Shown: one piece after another, positions 1 to 6,678 of the stretch
Layout of the letters: every line of letters starts with the position of its first letter
Numbering within the stretch: the stretch's first letter is position 1
Assembly: GCA_002683395.1 (NCBI GenBank)
Contig: NYTG01000007.1
Coordinates: 34,085-51,369 of the forward strand
DNA from: Halieaceae bacterium
GTDB lineage: Bacteria > Pseudomonadota > Gammaproteobacteria > Pseudomonadales > Halieaceae
DNA: 17,285 nucleotides
Direction of reading: 5' to 3'
Program-made: the position numbers and the translations under genes
The notes under the pieces: generated by a model
What the model saw: only the letters and a program-made list of their open reading frames with translations
The model's database searches: none
What the model was told of the DNA's origin: nothing

Positions 1-69
1 GCCGCCAAGCAATTGCAGGTGGCGCCTTCAACGATCTATCGAAAAATTCAGTCCTGGAAGGGCCAGTAA
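1..69 (+). CDS. C-terminal end of a Fis-type HTH transcriptional regulator (partial)
   Basis: Only the last 22 codons and the TAA stop lie in the window. They read AAKQLQVAPSTIYRKIQSWK followed by GQ. The helix-turn-helix pattern A-A-x-x-L-x-V-x-x-S-T-I-Y-R-K-I is the Fis-type DNA-binding end seen in NtrC-family sigma-54-dependent activators and response regulators. The upstream part (receiver or AAA+ domains) is outside the window, so the exact family cannot be settled. A small Fis-like or other Fis-HTH regulator is the alternative. The gene is convergent with the minus-strand gene ending at 196. Confidence 0.7.
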   Translation, partial: AAKQLQVAPSTIYRKIQSWKGQ

Positions 70-146
70 GGTCCCGCGAGCCGGCCCCCAGTTGCTGAGG
101 GGCTCGGAACAGAGAGGGTTGGTATAGGCCACTTCGATCTGCTGCG

Positions 147-165
147 CGCGCTATTGCATAGCGCG
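147..165. other. Perfect 8-bp inverted repeat between convergent genes
   Basis: Arms CGCGCTAT (147-154) and ATAGCGCG (158-165) are exactly complementary around a 3-base loop. The repeat sits in the 126-bp gap between a plus-strand stop at 69 and a minus-strand stop at 196, where a shared terminator would be expected. No T-run follows it on either strand, so it is not a canonical intrinsic terminator. It could be an RNA 3'-end stabiliser or chance. Confidence 0.3.
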
Positions 166-195
166 GTCAGACCTCCGAAATAACAGCGGCTTAAC

Positions 196-552
196 CTAAC
201 CGCCGACCTCGTCCGAAAAGTATCCGGTGGCGACGCCCTCTTCGCCATAGACGGGCTCTTTGACTTCCACCCGAAACTTATTGGTCTCCGCGCTGAGTAT
301 GTTGTACTGCGCGAGGTGCCCGAACATGTTGAGGTACCACTCACCCTTTAGGTGGGCCTCCAAATCAGCCCCGCTCTCCCATTCCTCATACACGACGACG
401 CGACCGGGGTGGTTGAGGTCAGCAGTCCAGAGGTAGTGAACACAGCCTTTTTCAGTGTACGCGCCCTCGATGAGAGCCTTGGCTTTGACTAGGGCCTCAT
501 CCCGCACTTCAGGTGGGAACTCAACGACTCCTGCGACAACCACTCGAGACAT
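196..552 (-). CDS. ABM-fold (antibiotic biosynthesis monooxygenase / quinol monooxygenase-like) protein
   Basis: This 118-residue protein looks like a dimeric alpha/beta-barrel protein of the ABM superfamily (YgiN-like). The family pattern is visible: an N-terminal strand (RVVVAGVVEF, 3-12), a helix of about residues 15-32, then G36-C37 leading to a Y40...D45...P49 strand, V-Y-E-E-W-E-S at 54-60, and the A-x-L-x-A-H-L helix at 62-68. The core is usually about 95-100 residues. The extra C-terminal 20 or so residues (after VEVKEP) are rich in Gly and Glu and I do not recognise them. Family members include quinol and anthrone monooxygenases and many of unknown substrate, so no reaction is assigned. 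The ATG at 552 has only a weak purine stretch (GTAGAG) upstream. It follows the CMD-family gene in the same direction with a 56-bp gap, so the two are probably one transcript. Confidence 0.75.
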   Translation of the reverse strand: MSRVVVAGVVEFPPEVRDEALVKAKALIEGAYTEKGCVHYLWTADLNHPGRVVVYEEWESGADLEAHLKGEWYLNMFGHLAQYNILSAETNKFRVEVKEPVYGEEGVATGYFSDEVGG

Positions 553-608
553 AATGACTACTCTACATTTTCCGATTTACCAAATTATAGAGGGAAGGCT
601 CGGGCTGT

Positions 609-1313
609 TCACTCTTTGAATCCCGATGCCTCATCGTAGCCGCCCTGGCCACTGATCTTTGCCCACTGTTTGAATAGATCGCTCGCCGGCACGCCGTCGT
701 CGACAATCAGCTGTCGCCAGACCTCGGCCGCGCGCACGTAGTACGGCACGCTGCCGGGAAACATGGCGAGTGAGAGTGCTTCCGCTAACTCCAATTCGTT
801 AACCCCTGCGTGATAAGCCGCCTCAATTTGCCATTTGAGACACCGCCAGTTACCCGAGCAGGTGTGAACTGCACAGGCCGTCATGTGCGCCAGTGCGGGT
901 GCGATCGGCCCAATGACCTGTTCAAATGCGGCGAGATATTGTTCCCGCGGGCGGGCAGTGGGGAGATGGGGAACCCAATGATCTTCGACAAACAGGTAGC
1001 CTTCGCTTCCCTTAGCCATCGCGCTGATCGCGGTGACGAGACCAAGATCCTCGGCATCGCCTCCAGCGTCTACGAAACGTTTTACATGATGACTACCCAG
1101 GGACTCCTCGCAACTGATTAACACTCCCAGCCAGACAAATTCGTGGGCGTGGCGGCTGAGATGTCGCTCTGTCAGAGTAAGCGTGGAGTAGAGTGAGTCG
1201 TAGCGCTCCAGCAGCTGGGGTGTCGAAATCGCCATCAGGCCGTGGTGAGGCAGGAGATACCCTCGCTTTGCATGGATGTCGCTTAGAGTGGCGAGGGGGT
1301 CATAGTCGGTCAT
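609..1313 (-). CDS. Carboxymuconolactone decarboxylase (CMD/AhpD-like) family protein
   Basis: A 234-residue protein made of two tandem CMD-type helical repeats. Repeat one spans about 50-110, with W61-L62-G63 and C68-E-E-S-L-G-S-H75-H76. Repeat two spans about 135-200, with C152, C158 and W161-Q-I, then the typical A-G-V-x-E-x-E-L-A-E-A-L helix at 169-180. Known members are gamma-carboxymuconolactone decarboxylase and AhpD peroxidases. AhpD uses a CxxC pair before a His, and here repeat one has only C68 and no CxxC, so thiol-peroxidase chemistry is not supported. The length fits two-repeat versions often found in catabolic or unassigned clusters. The ATG at 1313 is preceded by AAAGGGA at a good distance, which fixes the start. 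It heads a likely two-gene unit with the ABM-fold gene. I see no convincing -35/-10 in the 193 bp between it and the tRNA. The substrate is unknown. Confidence 0.75.
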   Translation of the reverse strand: MTDYDPLATLSDIHAKRGYLLPHHGLMAISTPQLLERYDSLYSTLTLTERHLSRHAHEFVWLGVLISCEESLGSHHVKRFVDAGGDAEDLGLVTAISAMAKGSEGYLFVEDHWVPHLPTARPREQYLAAFEQVIGPIAPALAHMTACAVHTCSGNWRCLKWQIEAAYHAGVNELELAEALSLAMFPGSVPYYVRAAEVWRQLIVDDGVPASDLFKQWAKISGQGGYDEASGFKE

Positions 1314-1506
1314 TCGCTAACGTCCCTTTGCTCACTTTAATGATAACGGGTTGCCACTGATTCACGGACGTCTCCGACAGCTGTGTTATCGGACTAACAT
1401 AAAAGTTTTGGCTGACTGTGACTAGAAAATCTGACTAATCGACCTGAATGAGGCTCTCAAAACCGAGAAAAAGCGTGGAAAGGCTGCCTGACGAGGAGAG
1501 GGAGGA

Positions 1507-1583
1507 TGGTAGCTACGGGTGGACTTGAACCACCGACCCCAGCATTATGAATGCTGTGCTCTAACCAGCTGAGCTACGTAGCC
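1507..1583 (-). tRNA. tRNA-Met (CAT), elongator type
   Basis: On the minus strand a full 77-nt cloverleaf folds: acceptor GGCTACG/CGTAGCT, D-stem GCTC/GAGC, anticodon stem CAGCA/TGCTG with loop TTCATAA (anticodon CAT), T-stem GGTGG/CCACC with loop TTCAAGT, discriminator A, and an encoded CCA at 1507-1509. The G1 pairing and the sequence resemble E. coli metT/metU. An initiator tRNA would have a C1xA72 mismatch and three G-C pairs at the foot of the anticodon stem, and both are absent. The lysidine-modified tRNA-Ile(CAT) is less likely because of the close overall match to elongator Met. The 1:72 pair is G-U, which is unusual. I see no intrinsic terminator downstream (1506 towards 1314). Confidence 0.96.
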
Positions 1584-1609
1584 ACTAAAGGAAATCCGTG
1601 AGGCGGCGG

Positions 1610-1638
1610 ATTCTGCAAAACTACGCGATTGAAGTCAA
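1610..1638 (-). promoter_or_regulatory. Sigma-70 promoter of tRNA-Met
   Basis: On the minus strand TTGACT (1633-1638, 5/6 to consensus) is followed after exactly 17 bp by CAGAAT (1610-1615, 4/6). The -10 is followed by a G+C-rich discriminator (TCCGCCGCC), which is typical of stringently controlled stable-RNA promoters. The start point would be near 1603, giving a leader of about 20 nt before the tRNA at 1583. Confidence 0.6.
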
Positions 1639-1639
1639 C

Positions 1640-1666
1640 TGGCTTACGCCCATTTGCCGTAAGTCA
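1640..1666. promoter_or_regulatory. 27-bp dyad between tRNA-Met and the carboxyltransferase gene
   Basis: Arms TGGCTTACG (1640-1648) and CGTAAGTCA (1658-1666) flank a 9-base spacer. Eight of nine positions are complementary and the ninth is G/T. It lies directly upstream of the tRNA-Met -35 box (1633-1638) and 26 bp before the start codon at 1693. The geometry fits an operator for a dimeric regulator. It could also be a hairpin if the carboxylase transcript starts upstream. No regulator is identified. Confidence 0.4.
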
Positions 1667-1692
1667 CGTGTTTTAACAAGACAGGCCACCCT

Positions 1693-3213
1693 ATGAGCGA
1701 TGAAAAGATCGACCCCTATGCGGGGTTACAGGACAGGCTTGCGAAAACCGCTGACGAGGCTCGACCCGAGGCGGTCGCAAAGCGGCGTGCCCGAAAAGGT
1801 CGCACGGCGAGAGAAAATCTTGCGGATCTGATCGACGGAACCGCTGTCTCCGAGTATGGGCAGCTGGCGGTCGCCGCACAGCGCACGCGTCGCGACGGAG
1901 ACGCGCTCTTCGCCGAGACAGCCGCTGATGCGGTCATTACGGCGATTGGCCCTGTCAACGCCGATCTCTTCGCGATCGCTGACAGCCAGACCGCACTGAT
2001 TATCAACGATTACACGGTCTTGGCGGGCACTCAGGGTTACTTCCATCACCGCAAAATCGACCGGTTGCTGGGGTTGGCGGCTGAAGGGGGTTTGCCGATC
2101 GTGATGTACACCGAGGGTGGAGGCGGGCGCCCCGGTGACACCGATGTACTCGTATCGATGGCAGGATTGAATGTCCCTACCTTCCATCGTTGGGCCGCGC
2201 TGGCAGGAAAGGTGCCTCGCATCGCGGTGAATCATGGCTATTGCTTCGCTGGTAACGCGGCGCTTTTTGGTGCGGCGGATCTGCGTATTGCCACCGAAGC
2301 AAGCTGCATTGGCATGGCGGGTCCCGCCATGATCGAAGGCGGTGGTTTGGGTAGCTGGAAGCCGCAGGATATCGGTCCGGTCTCGGTGCATCGTAAGAAT
2401 GGCGTTGTCGACATTGTGGTCGCCGATGAGGCAGAAGCGACGGCAATGGCCAAAAGAGTATTGGCCTGTGTACAGGGACCGTTATCGGATTGGCAGTCAT
2501 ACGACCAGACTGAGTTGCCCGCATTGATGCCGACCAATCGTCGCTATGCTTTTGATACGCGCAAGATCCTCCACCATTTATTCGATATTGGCTCTTTGAT
2601 CGAGACTCGCCCGGACATGGGGCGGGCGATTGTGACCGGCCTCGCGCGCATTGAAGGTCGCGCCGTCGCCGTTTTGGCAAGCGATTGCCGTCATTTGGGT
2701 GGCGCGATTGATGGCGAGTCGGCTATTAAGGCCACTGCGCTGTATCAGCTCGCTGAGCGATGGCGTTTGCCCGTGGTGTCTTTTATCGACACGCCTGGTT
2801 TCATGGTGGGTCCGGAGAGCGAGGCCGAGGGTGCACCTCGGCTCATGTCGGATCTCTTCATTGCGGGTGCTGCGCTCACGCAGCCCATTGTTGCGGTCTT
2901 TTTGCGCCGTGCTTATGGGCTGGGTGCCATGGCGATGACGGGCGGATCTTTTGAAGTGCCTCGCTATGCGGTGAGCTGGCCGCAGGGCGAGTTTGGCGCG
3001 ATGGGGCTCGAGGGTGCGGTGCATCTTGGGTTCCGCCAGGAGCTCGCCGAGGCGCCGGATGACACGGCTCGGCAGGCATTGTTCGAATCACTGTTGGCCG
3101 ACATGTATGACAAGGGGCGCGCGACCGAGGCTGCGAGTTATCTTGAGATCGATGCAGTGATTCAGCCTGAGGAAACACGCGCAGCGATTACCAGCGCATT
3201 GATAGGTGGTTAG
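1693..3213 (+). CDS. Acyl-CoA carboxylase, carboxyltransferase (beta) subunit
   Basis: A 506-residue biotin-dependent carboxyltransferase with two crotonase-fold halves (about 30-260 and 270-500), as in propionyl-, methylcrotonyl- or acetyl-CoA carboxylase beta chains. Such subunits move CO2 from carboxybiotin to an acyl-CoA. Evidence in the N-half is DYTVLAGTQGYFHHRKIDRL, then H-G-Y-C-F-A-G187-N188-A and G-M-A-G-P-A-M-I-E-G. In the C-half it is F-I-D-T-P-G-F-M-V-G-P-E and Y408-G-L-G411-A412-M-A-M, the second oxyanion-hole loop. The first loop has G-N where PCC-beta has G-G. The sequence style is like the C-terminal part of large fused acyl-CoA carboxylases. No biotin carboxylase or biotin carrier gene is in the window, so it must act with subunits coded elsewhere. 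The substrate is not assignable. ATG at 1693; only a weak AGG upstream. It is convergent with ychF with a 3-bp gap. Confidence 0.85.
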   Translation: MSDEKIDPYAGLQDRLAKTADEARPEAVAKRRARKGRTARENLADLIDGTAVSEYGQLAVAAQRTRRDGDALFAETAADAVITAIGPVNADLFAIADSQTALIINDYTVLAGTQGYFHHRKIDRLLGLAAEGGLPIVMYTEGGGGRPGDTDVLVSMAGLNVPTFHRWAALAGKVPRIAVNHGYCFAGNAALFGAADLRIATEASCIGMAGPAMIEGGGLGSWKPQDIGPVSVHRKNGVVDIVVADEAEATAMAKRVLACVQGPLSDWQSYDQTELPALMPTNRRYAFDTRKILHHLFDIGSLIETRPDMGRAIVTGLARIEGRAVAVLASDCRHLGGAIDGESAIKATALYQLAERWRLPVVSFIDTPGFMVGPESEAEGAPRLMSDLFIAGAALTQPIVAVFLRRAYGLGAMAMTGGSFEVPRYAVSWPQGEFGAMGLEGAVHLGFRQELAEAPDDTARQALFESLLADMYDKGRATEAASYLEIDAVIQPEETRAAITSALIGG

Positions 3214-3216
3214 GGT

Positions 3217-4311
3217 TTACACATTGAAGCGGAAGTGGATGACGTCGCCGTCGGCTACGACGTAGTCCTTGCCCTCCAGCCGCCACCTGCCCGCATCTTT
3301 TGCGCCTTGCTCGCCGCGATGAGCCACGTAGTCATCAAATGCAACAACTTCGGCCCGGATAAAGCCTTTTTGGAAGTCGGTATGAATGACCGCGGCAGCC
3401 TCCGGCGCGGTGGCGCCAACGCGAACCGTCCACGCCCGAACCTCCTTGGGTCCGGCTGTAAAATAGGTCTGCAGATTGAGTAAGTCATAGCCCGCGCGGA
3501 TAACGCGATTGAGGCCGGGTTCTTCCATGCCCATCTCGGCCAGGAATTCAATTTTTTCTTCTTCCGCCAGCTCGATGATCTCCGACTCCAGCTTATTGCA
3601 GATCACAACTACCCCGGCGCGTTCGTCGGAGGCGTGGGTCAGCACCGCATCGAGGTGCGGATTATTGTCAAAGCCATCCTCGGCGACATTGGCGATGTAC
3701 ATCGTGGGCTTAGTAGTCAGAAGATGTAGCGTGTTAACGCGCGCCCAATCGTTGTCATCCAGCTTCAGCGCTCGGATCGGTTGGGCCTCGTTGAGTTGCG
3801 GCAGGAGTTTGTCCTCGAGGAGCGCCTTCAGTGCGACGGCTTCCTTGTCTCCACTCTTTGCCGTCCGCACAACTTTGGCAAGCTGTTTTTCACAGGACTC
3901 GAGGTCAGCCAGTGCCAACTCGGTATTGATTGTCTCAATATCAGATAGAGGATCGATCTGGTTCGATACATGAATGACGTTGGGATCTTCAAAGCAGCGA
4001 ACGACGTGGGCGATGGCATCCGTCTCACGAATATTGGCTAAAAACTGGTTGCCAAGTCCTTCCCCCTTCGAGGCGCCTGCAACCAAACCCGCTATGTCCA
4101 CGAATTCCATCGTCGCAGGGATAGTGCGTTCGGGGTTCACCAGACCGCTAATTTGTCCCTGTCTAGGGTCAGGCACGGAGACCACTCCGGTGTTGGGCTC
4201 GATCGTGCAGAAAGGAAAATTCTCTGCGTCGATACCTGCCTGAGTCAGCGCGTTGAACAGCGTAGACTTACCGACATTGGGCAAACCGACGATGCCACAC
4301 TGGATTCCCAT
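3217..4311 (-). CDS. ychF: Ribosome-associated ATPase YchF (OLA1 family)
   Basis: A 364-residue protein that matches YchF end to end. The Walker A/G1 motif is G9-LPNVGKS-T17, followed by NFPFCTIEPN, the G3 motif D72-I-A-G75-L-V, the N-x-x-E nucleotide-base motif (I-A-N-V-A-E-D-G) that makes this Obg-family member prefer ATP, and a C-terminal TGS domain (from about 280: LNLQTYFTAGPKEVRAW ... HTDFQKGFIRAEV ... GDVIHFRFNV end). YchF binds ribosomes and is linked to stress responses; in E. coli it is a negative regulator of the oxidative stress response. It is the last gene of the minus-strand run, 4 bp after pth, with a good Shine-Dalgarno (GAGAGGA, 8 nt before ATG). The pth-ychF pairing is conserved in many bacteria. 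Confidence 0.97.
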   Translation of the reverse strand: MGIQCGIVGLPNVGKSTLFNALTQAGIDAENFPFCTIEPNTGVVSVPDPRQGQISGLVNPERTIPATMEFVDIAGLVAGASKGEGLGNQFLANIRETDAIAHVVRCFEDPNVIHVSNQIDPLSDIETINTELALADLESCEKQLAKVVRTAKSGDKEAVALKALLEDKLLPQLNEAQPIRALKLDDNDWARVNTLHLLTTKPTMYIANVAEDGFDNNPHLDAVLTHASDERAGVVVICNKLESEIIELAEEEKIEFLAEMGMEEPGLNRVIRAGYDLLNLQTYFTAGPKEVRAWTVRVGATAPEAAAVIHTDFQKGFIRAEVVAFDDYVAHRGEQGAKDAGRWRLEGKDYVVADGDVIHFRFNV

Positions 4312-4315
4312 ATTT

Positions 4316-4924
4316 TCAGTCCTCTCTGGGTCGGGCGGGTTGATGGCTTTCGCTATGCAGTGCTGTCATGGCTTTGATGCTCTCACCATCGAGTAACAAG
4401 GGGAGGGCGGCTAGCGCCGACGCCGTGCTCGCTTCAATGGCCGTTTGGTCATCCGCAGAGGCTTTGCTCAGAACCCATGATGAAACCTGCTTTGCCGAGC
4501 CGGGGTGACCGATACCCAGTCGCAGTCTCCAGAACTCTCGCTGGCCGCCGAGCGCCGGGATAATATCTCGCAGCCCGTTGTGACCACCGTGACCGCCACC
4601 GCATTTGAAGCGCGCTTCACCGGGTGGCACGTCTAGTTCGTCGTGGGCAATCAATATCTCCTCCGCATCGATCCGGTAATAACGCGCCATCGCCGCGACT
4701 GAACGGCCACTCTCGTTCATGAAGGTCTCAGGAATCAGCAGTCGTAAGTCATGACCGGCGATATTTCCGCGTGCGGATTCCCCCAGTGCGTTGCGATCAG
4801 TCGCAAGACTGAGGTCAAATTGCGCGGCGAGACGACGCACAAAAAAGGCACCGGCGTTATGCCGAGTGCCCTCATATTGTGCGCCGGGATTGCCGAGACC
4901 GACGATAAGCCGGATGGCAGACAC
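4316..4924 (-). CDS. pth: Peptidyl-tRNA hydrolase
   Basis: A 202-residue bacterial Pth, which cleaves the ester bond of peptidyl-tRNAs released prematurely from ribosomes and recycles the tRNA. The catalytic set is visible: N12 in VGLGNPG, H22 in TRHNAGAF, N70 in ETFMNESG, and D95 in IAHDELDVPPG, followed by the K-C-G-G-G-H-G-G-H-N-G-L-R-D-I signature. These correspond to N10, H20, N68 and D93 of E. coli. The length is slightly above the usual 190 or so because of a polar C-terminal tail (HSESHQPARPRED). The start is GTG (4922-4924), placed so that V-G-L-G-N begins at residue 8. The GAGGA that helps ribosome entry overlaps the end of rplY 7 bp upstream, so translation is probably coupled. Confidence 0.97.
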   Translation of the reverse strand: MSAIRLIVGLGNPGAQYEGTRHNAGAFFVRRLAAQFDLSLATDRNALGESARGNIAGHDLRLLIPETFMNESGRSVAAMARYYRIDAEEILIAHDELDVPPGEARFKCGGGHGGHNGLRDIIPALGGQREFWRLRLGIGHPGSAKQVSSWVLSKASADDQTAIEASTASALAALPLLLDGESIKAMTALHSESHQPARPRED

Positions 4925-4931
4925 GAGCTAA

Positions 4932-5633
4932 TCAGTCCTCGCCGCCGTCTCCGGCATCGTCAGACGCCGATGCTTCTGCATCAGACCCGGAATCGCCATC
5001 ATCCTCACCGTCAACCGCTTCTTCGACTTCTTCCTCGTCCTCTTTCGAGCCTCTCGGCGCTACTACGGACGCGATGGCGAGGTCGTGGTCTTCACCCACT
5101 TCCAAAGCAGTGGAGGTCACGCCCTCGGGCAGAGTGATGTCGGTCAGATGCACGATTTGGCCCAGTTCGACCTCGAGCATATCGACCTCGATAAACTCAG
5201 GTAGATCCTTGGGAAGACACTGGATTTCGATATCGGTGGCCTGTTTCTGAATCATGCCGCCTTCGAGCTTCACGCCTGCACACTGCTCTTCGTTGAGGAA
5301 GTGGAGCGGTACGTTAACCTTAATGGCCTGATCCATTCGCACGCGGAGAAAATCTGCGTGCATCGGGAAGCCCTTTGCGGGATGACGCTGGATATCCTTG
5401 ATGATCGCGTTTTGCGATTCACCACCCACCTGCACTTCAAGGATCGAACTGAAGCACGCTTCATTTTCCAGCATGTGCTCAAAGTCCTTGCGGATCAGTG
5501 TCAGGCTTTGGGCGGGCTTTTCTGCCCCGTAAATGACGGCGGGAATTTTGCCCTCGAGGCGACGTAGGCGGCGGCTCGCACCTTTCCCCGCGTCGGCTCG
5601 CGCCTCTGCAACTACAGTAAAAGATTCAGACAT
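4932..5633 (-). CDS. rplY: 50S ribosomal protein L25, long (CTC/TL5-type) form
   Basis: A 233-residue L25. The N-terminal 5S rRNA-binding domain covers about 1-95, with RRLRRLEGKIPAVIYG, then the F-x-x-x-L strand pattern and QRHPAKGFPMHADFLRV. The C-terminal beta domain of the CTC/general-stress type covers about 96-193, with V-P-L-H-F-L-N, G-G-M-I, P-K-D-L-P-E-F-I-E-V-D and L-P-E-G-V. After residue 197 comes a very acidic low-complexity tail, with 19 Asp/Glu in the last 36 residues. The protein stabilises the 5S rRNA in the large subunit. E. coli L25 lacks the second domain; other gammaproteobacteria have it. It has the strongest Shine-Dalgarno of the run (AAAGGAG, 7 nt before the ATG at 5633), as expected for a ribosomal protein. 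It sits between prs (67-bp gap) and pth (7-bp gap). Confidence 0.96.
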   Translation of the reverse strand: MSESFTVVAEARADAGKGASRRLRRLEGKIPAVIYGAEKPAQSLTLIRKDFEHMLENEACFSSILEVQVGGESQNAIIKDIQRHPAKGFPMHADFLRVRMDQAIKVNVPLHFLNEEQCAGVKLEGGMIQKQATDIEIQCLPKDLPEFIEVDMLEVELGQIVHLTDITLPEGVTSTALEVGEDHDLAIASVVAPRGSKEDEEEVEEAVDGEDDGDSGSDAEASASDDAGDGGED

Positions 5634-5652
5634 GGTCTGGCTCCTTTGTTAA

Positions 5653-5683
5653 CACCACTTTGTCTGCGACCGACGCGGTGGTG
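5653..5683 (-). promoter_or_regulatory. Hairpin in the prs-rplY gap (possible rplY leader element)
   Basis: On the minus strand CACCAC and GTGGTG (arms 5678-5683 and 5653-5658) pair across a 19-nt loop that can itself form GCG/CGC. It ends just ahead of the rplY Shine-Dalgarno. Autogenous control of rplY through its leader is described for E. coli and relatives. Whether this hairpin serves that role, or protects or separates the rplY part of the transcript, is inference. There is no U-run, so it is not a standard terminator. Confidence 0.3.
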
Positions 5684-5700
5684 AGTGGGTAAATCACTGT

Positions 5701-6654
5701 TTAAGAAAGATCAAACAGTGCGCTTATAGATTCTTCGTTGCTAACCCGACGAATAGATTCCGCTAGCAGGTCGGCGATGGTGAGCTGGCGGATCTTGTCC
5801 ACTGCCAGCGCCTCTGCCGAGAGCGGAATAGTGTCGGTCACTACCAGTTCATCGAGTTGAGAACGCTCTAGGTTCTCCAAAGCCTTACCGGACAGCACTG
5901 CGTGAGTGCAGTAGGACACCACTTTCAGTGCGCCCCGCTCTTTAAGAGCGTTGGCAGCGGTGCACAGTGTGCCCGCCGTGTCGACCATATCATCCACCAG
6001 AATCGCTGTCCGACCGTCTACATCGCCAATCAGGTTCATGACCTCGGCCTCGTTAGCGCGCGGGCGGCGTTTGTCGATAATGGCCAGGTCCGCGTCGTCC
6101 AACTGCTTGGCAATGGCTCGAGCCCTCACCACACCACCGATATCGGGCGACACCACAATCAGATTTTCGTAGGCGCAACGAATAATGTCGGCGTTAAGAA
6201 TCGACGATGCGTAGACATTATCGACGGGTACGGTAAAAAAGCCCTGAATCTGTTCGGCGTGCAGGTCGACGGTGAGCACCCGGTCTACACCAACACCCAC
6301 CATGGTGTCAGCGACCACTTTAGCCGAGATGGGCACCCTCGCAGAGCGCACCCGCCGGTCCTGCCGGGCATAACCAAAGTAGGGCACCACCGCGGTAATC
6401 CGGCCTGCCGAAGCGCGACGCAGGGCGTCGATAATCAGCAATAGCTCGATAATATTGTCGTTGGTAGGGTGGCAGGTACTTTGCAGAACAAAAACATCTT
6501 TGCCGCGTACATTTTCGTTGAGCTCAACGGTAATTTCGCCGTCGGAAAACTTACTGACAGCAGCATTCCCCATCGCGAGGTACAGCCGGTCAGCAACCTT
6601 GCGACCGAGCGCCGGGTTGGCATTTCCTGTAAACACCATCATTTTCGATGACAT
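5701..6654 (-). CDS. prs: Ribose-phosphate pyrophosphokinase (PRPP synthetase)
   Basis: A 317-residue class I PRPP synthetase that makes PRPP from ribose-5-phosphate and ATP for purine, pyrimidine, histidine, tryptophan and NAD synthesis. Conserved elements in order: F-S-D-G-E at 36-40, the ATP-binding RQDR (98-100 region, Y-F-G-Y-A-R-Q-D-R), H132 in D-L-H-A-E-Q-I-Q-G-F-F, the catalytic flexible-loop K-R-R-P (195-198), and the PRPP loop V-D-D-M-V-D-T-A-G-T at about 220-229. The length equals the family norm (about 315). The start ATG at 6654 has GAGAGG 7 nt upstream. An internal ATG at codon 5 is possible but less well placed. It lies 24 bp after the 3' end of tRNA-Gln in the same direction, so the tRNA is probably cut from the prs-containing transcript. 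Confidence 0.97.
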   Translation of the reverse strand: MSSKMMVFTGNANPALGRKVADRLYLAMGNAAVSKFSDGEITVELNENVRGKDVFVLQSTCHPTNDNIIELLLIIDALRRASAGRITAVVPYFGYARQDRRVRSARVPISAKVVADTMVGVGVDRVLTVDLHAEQIQGFFTVPVDNVYASSILNADIIRCAYENLIVVSPDIGGVVRARAIAKQLDDADLAIIDKRRPRANEAEVMNLIGDVDGRTAILVDDMVDTAGTLCTAANALKERGALKVVSYCTHAVLSGKALENLERSQLDELVVTDTIPLSAEALAVDKIRQLTIADLLAESIRRVSNEESISALFDLS

Positions 6655-6678
6655 CGGTTTACCTCTCGCAATGAAAAA

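Noticed and set aside
75..110. Possible terminator hairpin (GAGCC ... GGCTC) after the first gene
   Set aside because: The stem is only about 5 bp with a long loop and no T-run; it is too weak to call.
1314..1506. Possible small RNA or terminator between tRNA-Met and the CMD gene
   Set aside because: I found only 3-4 bp stems and short T-runs that do not follow a stem, and no strong -35/-10 pair in either direction.
1726..2680. Long open frames on the minus strand inside the carboxyltransferase gene
   Set aside because: The predicted products are Arg/Pro/His-rich with no domain pattern, while the plus-strand frame is a full conserved enzyme. They are antisense shadows in G+C-rich DNA.
5902..6444. 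A 180-codon plus-strand open frame inside prs
   Set aside because: It lies wholly antisense to a conserved enzyme, has no start signal and no recognisable motif.
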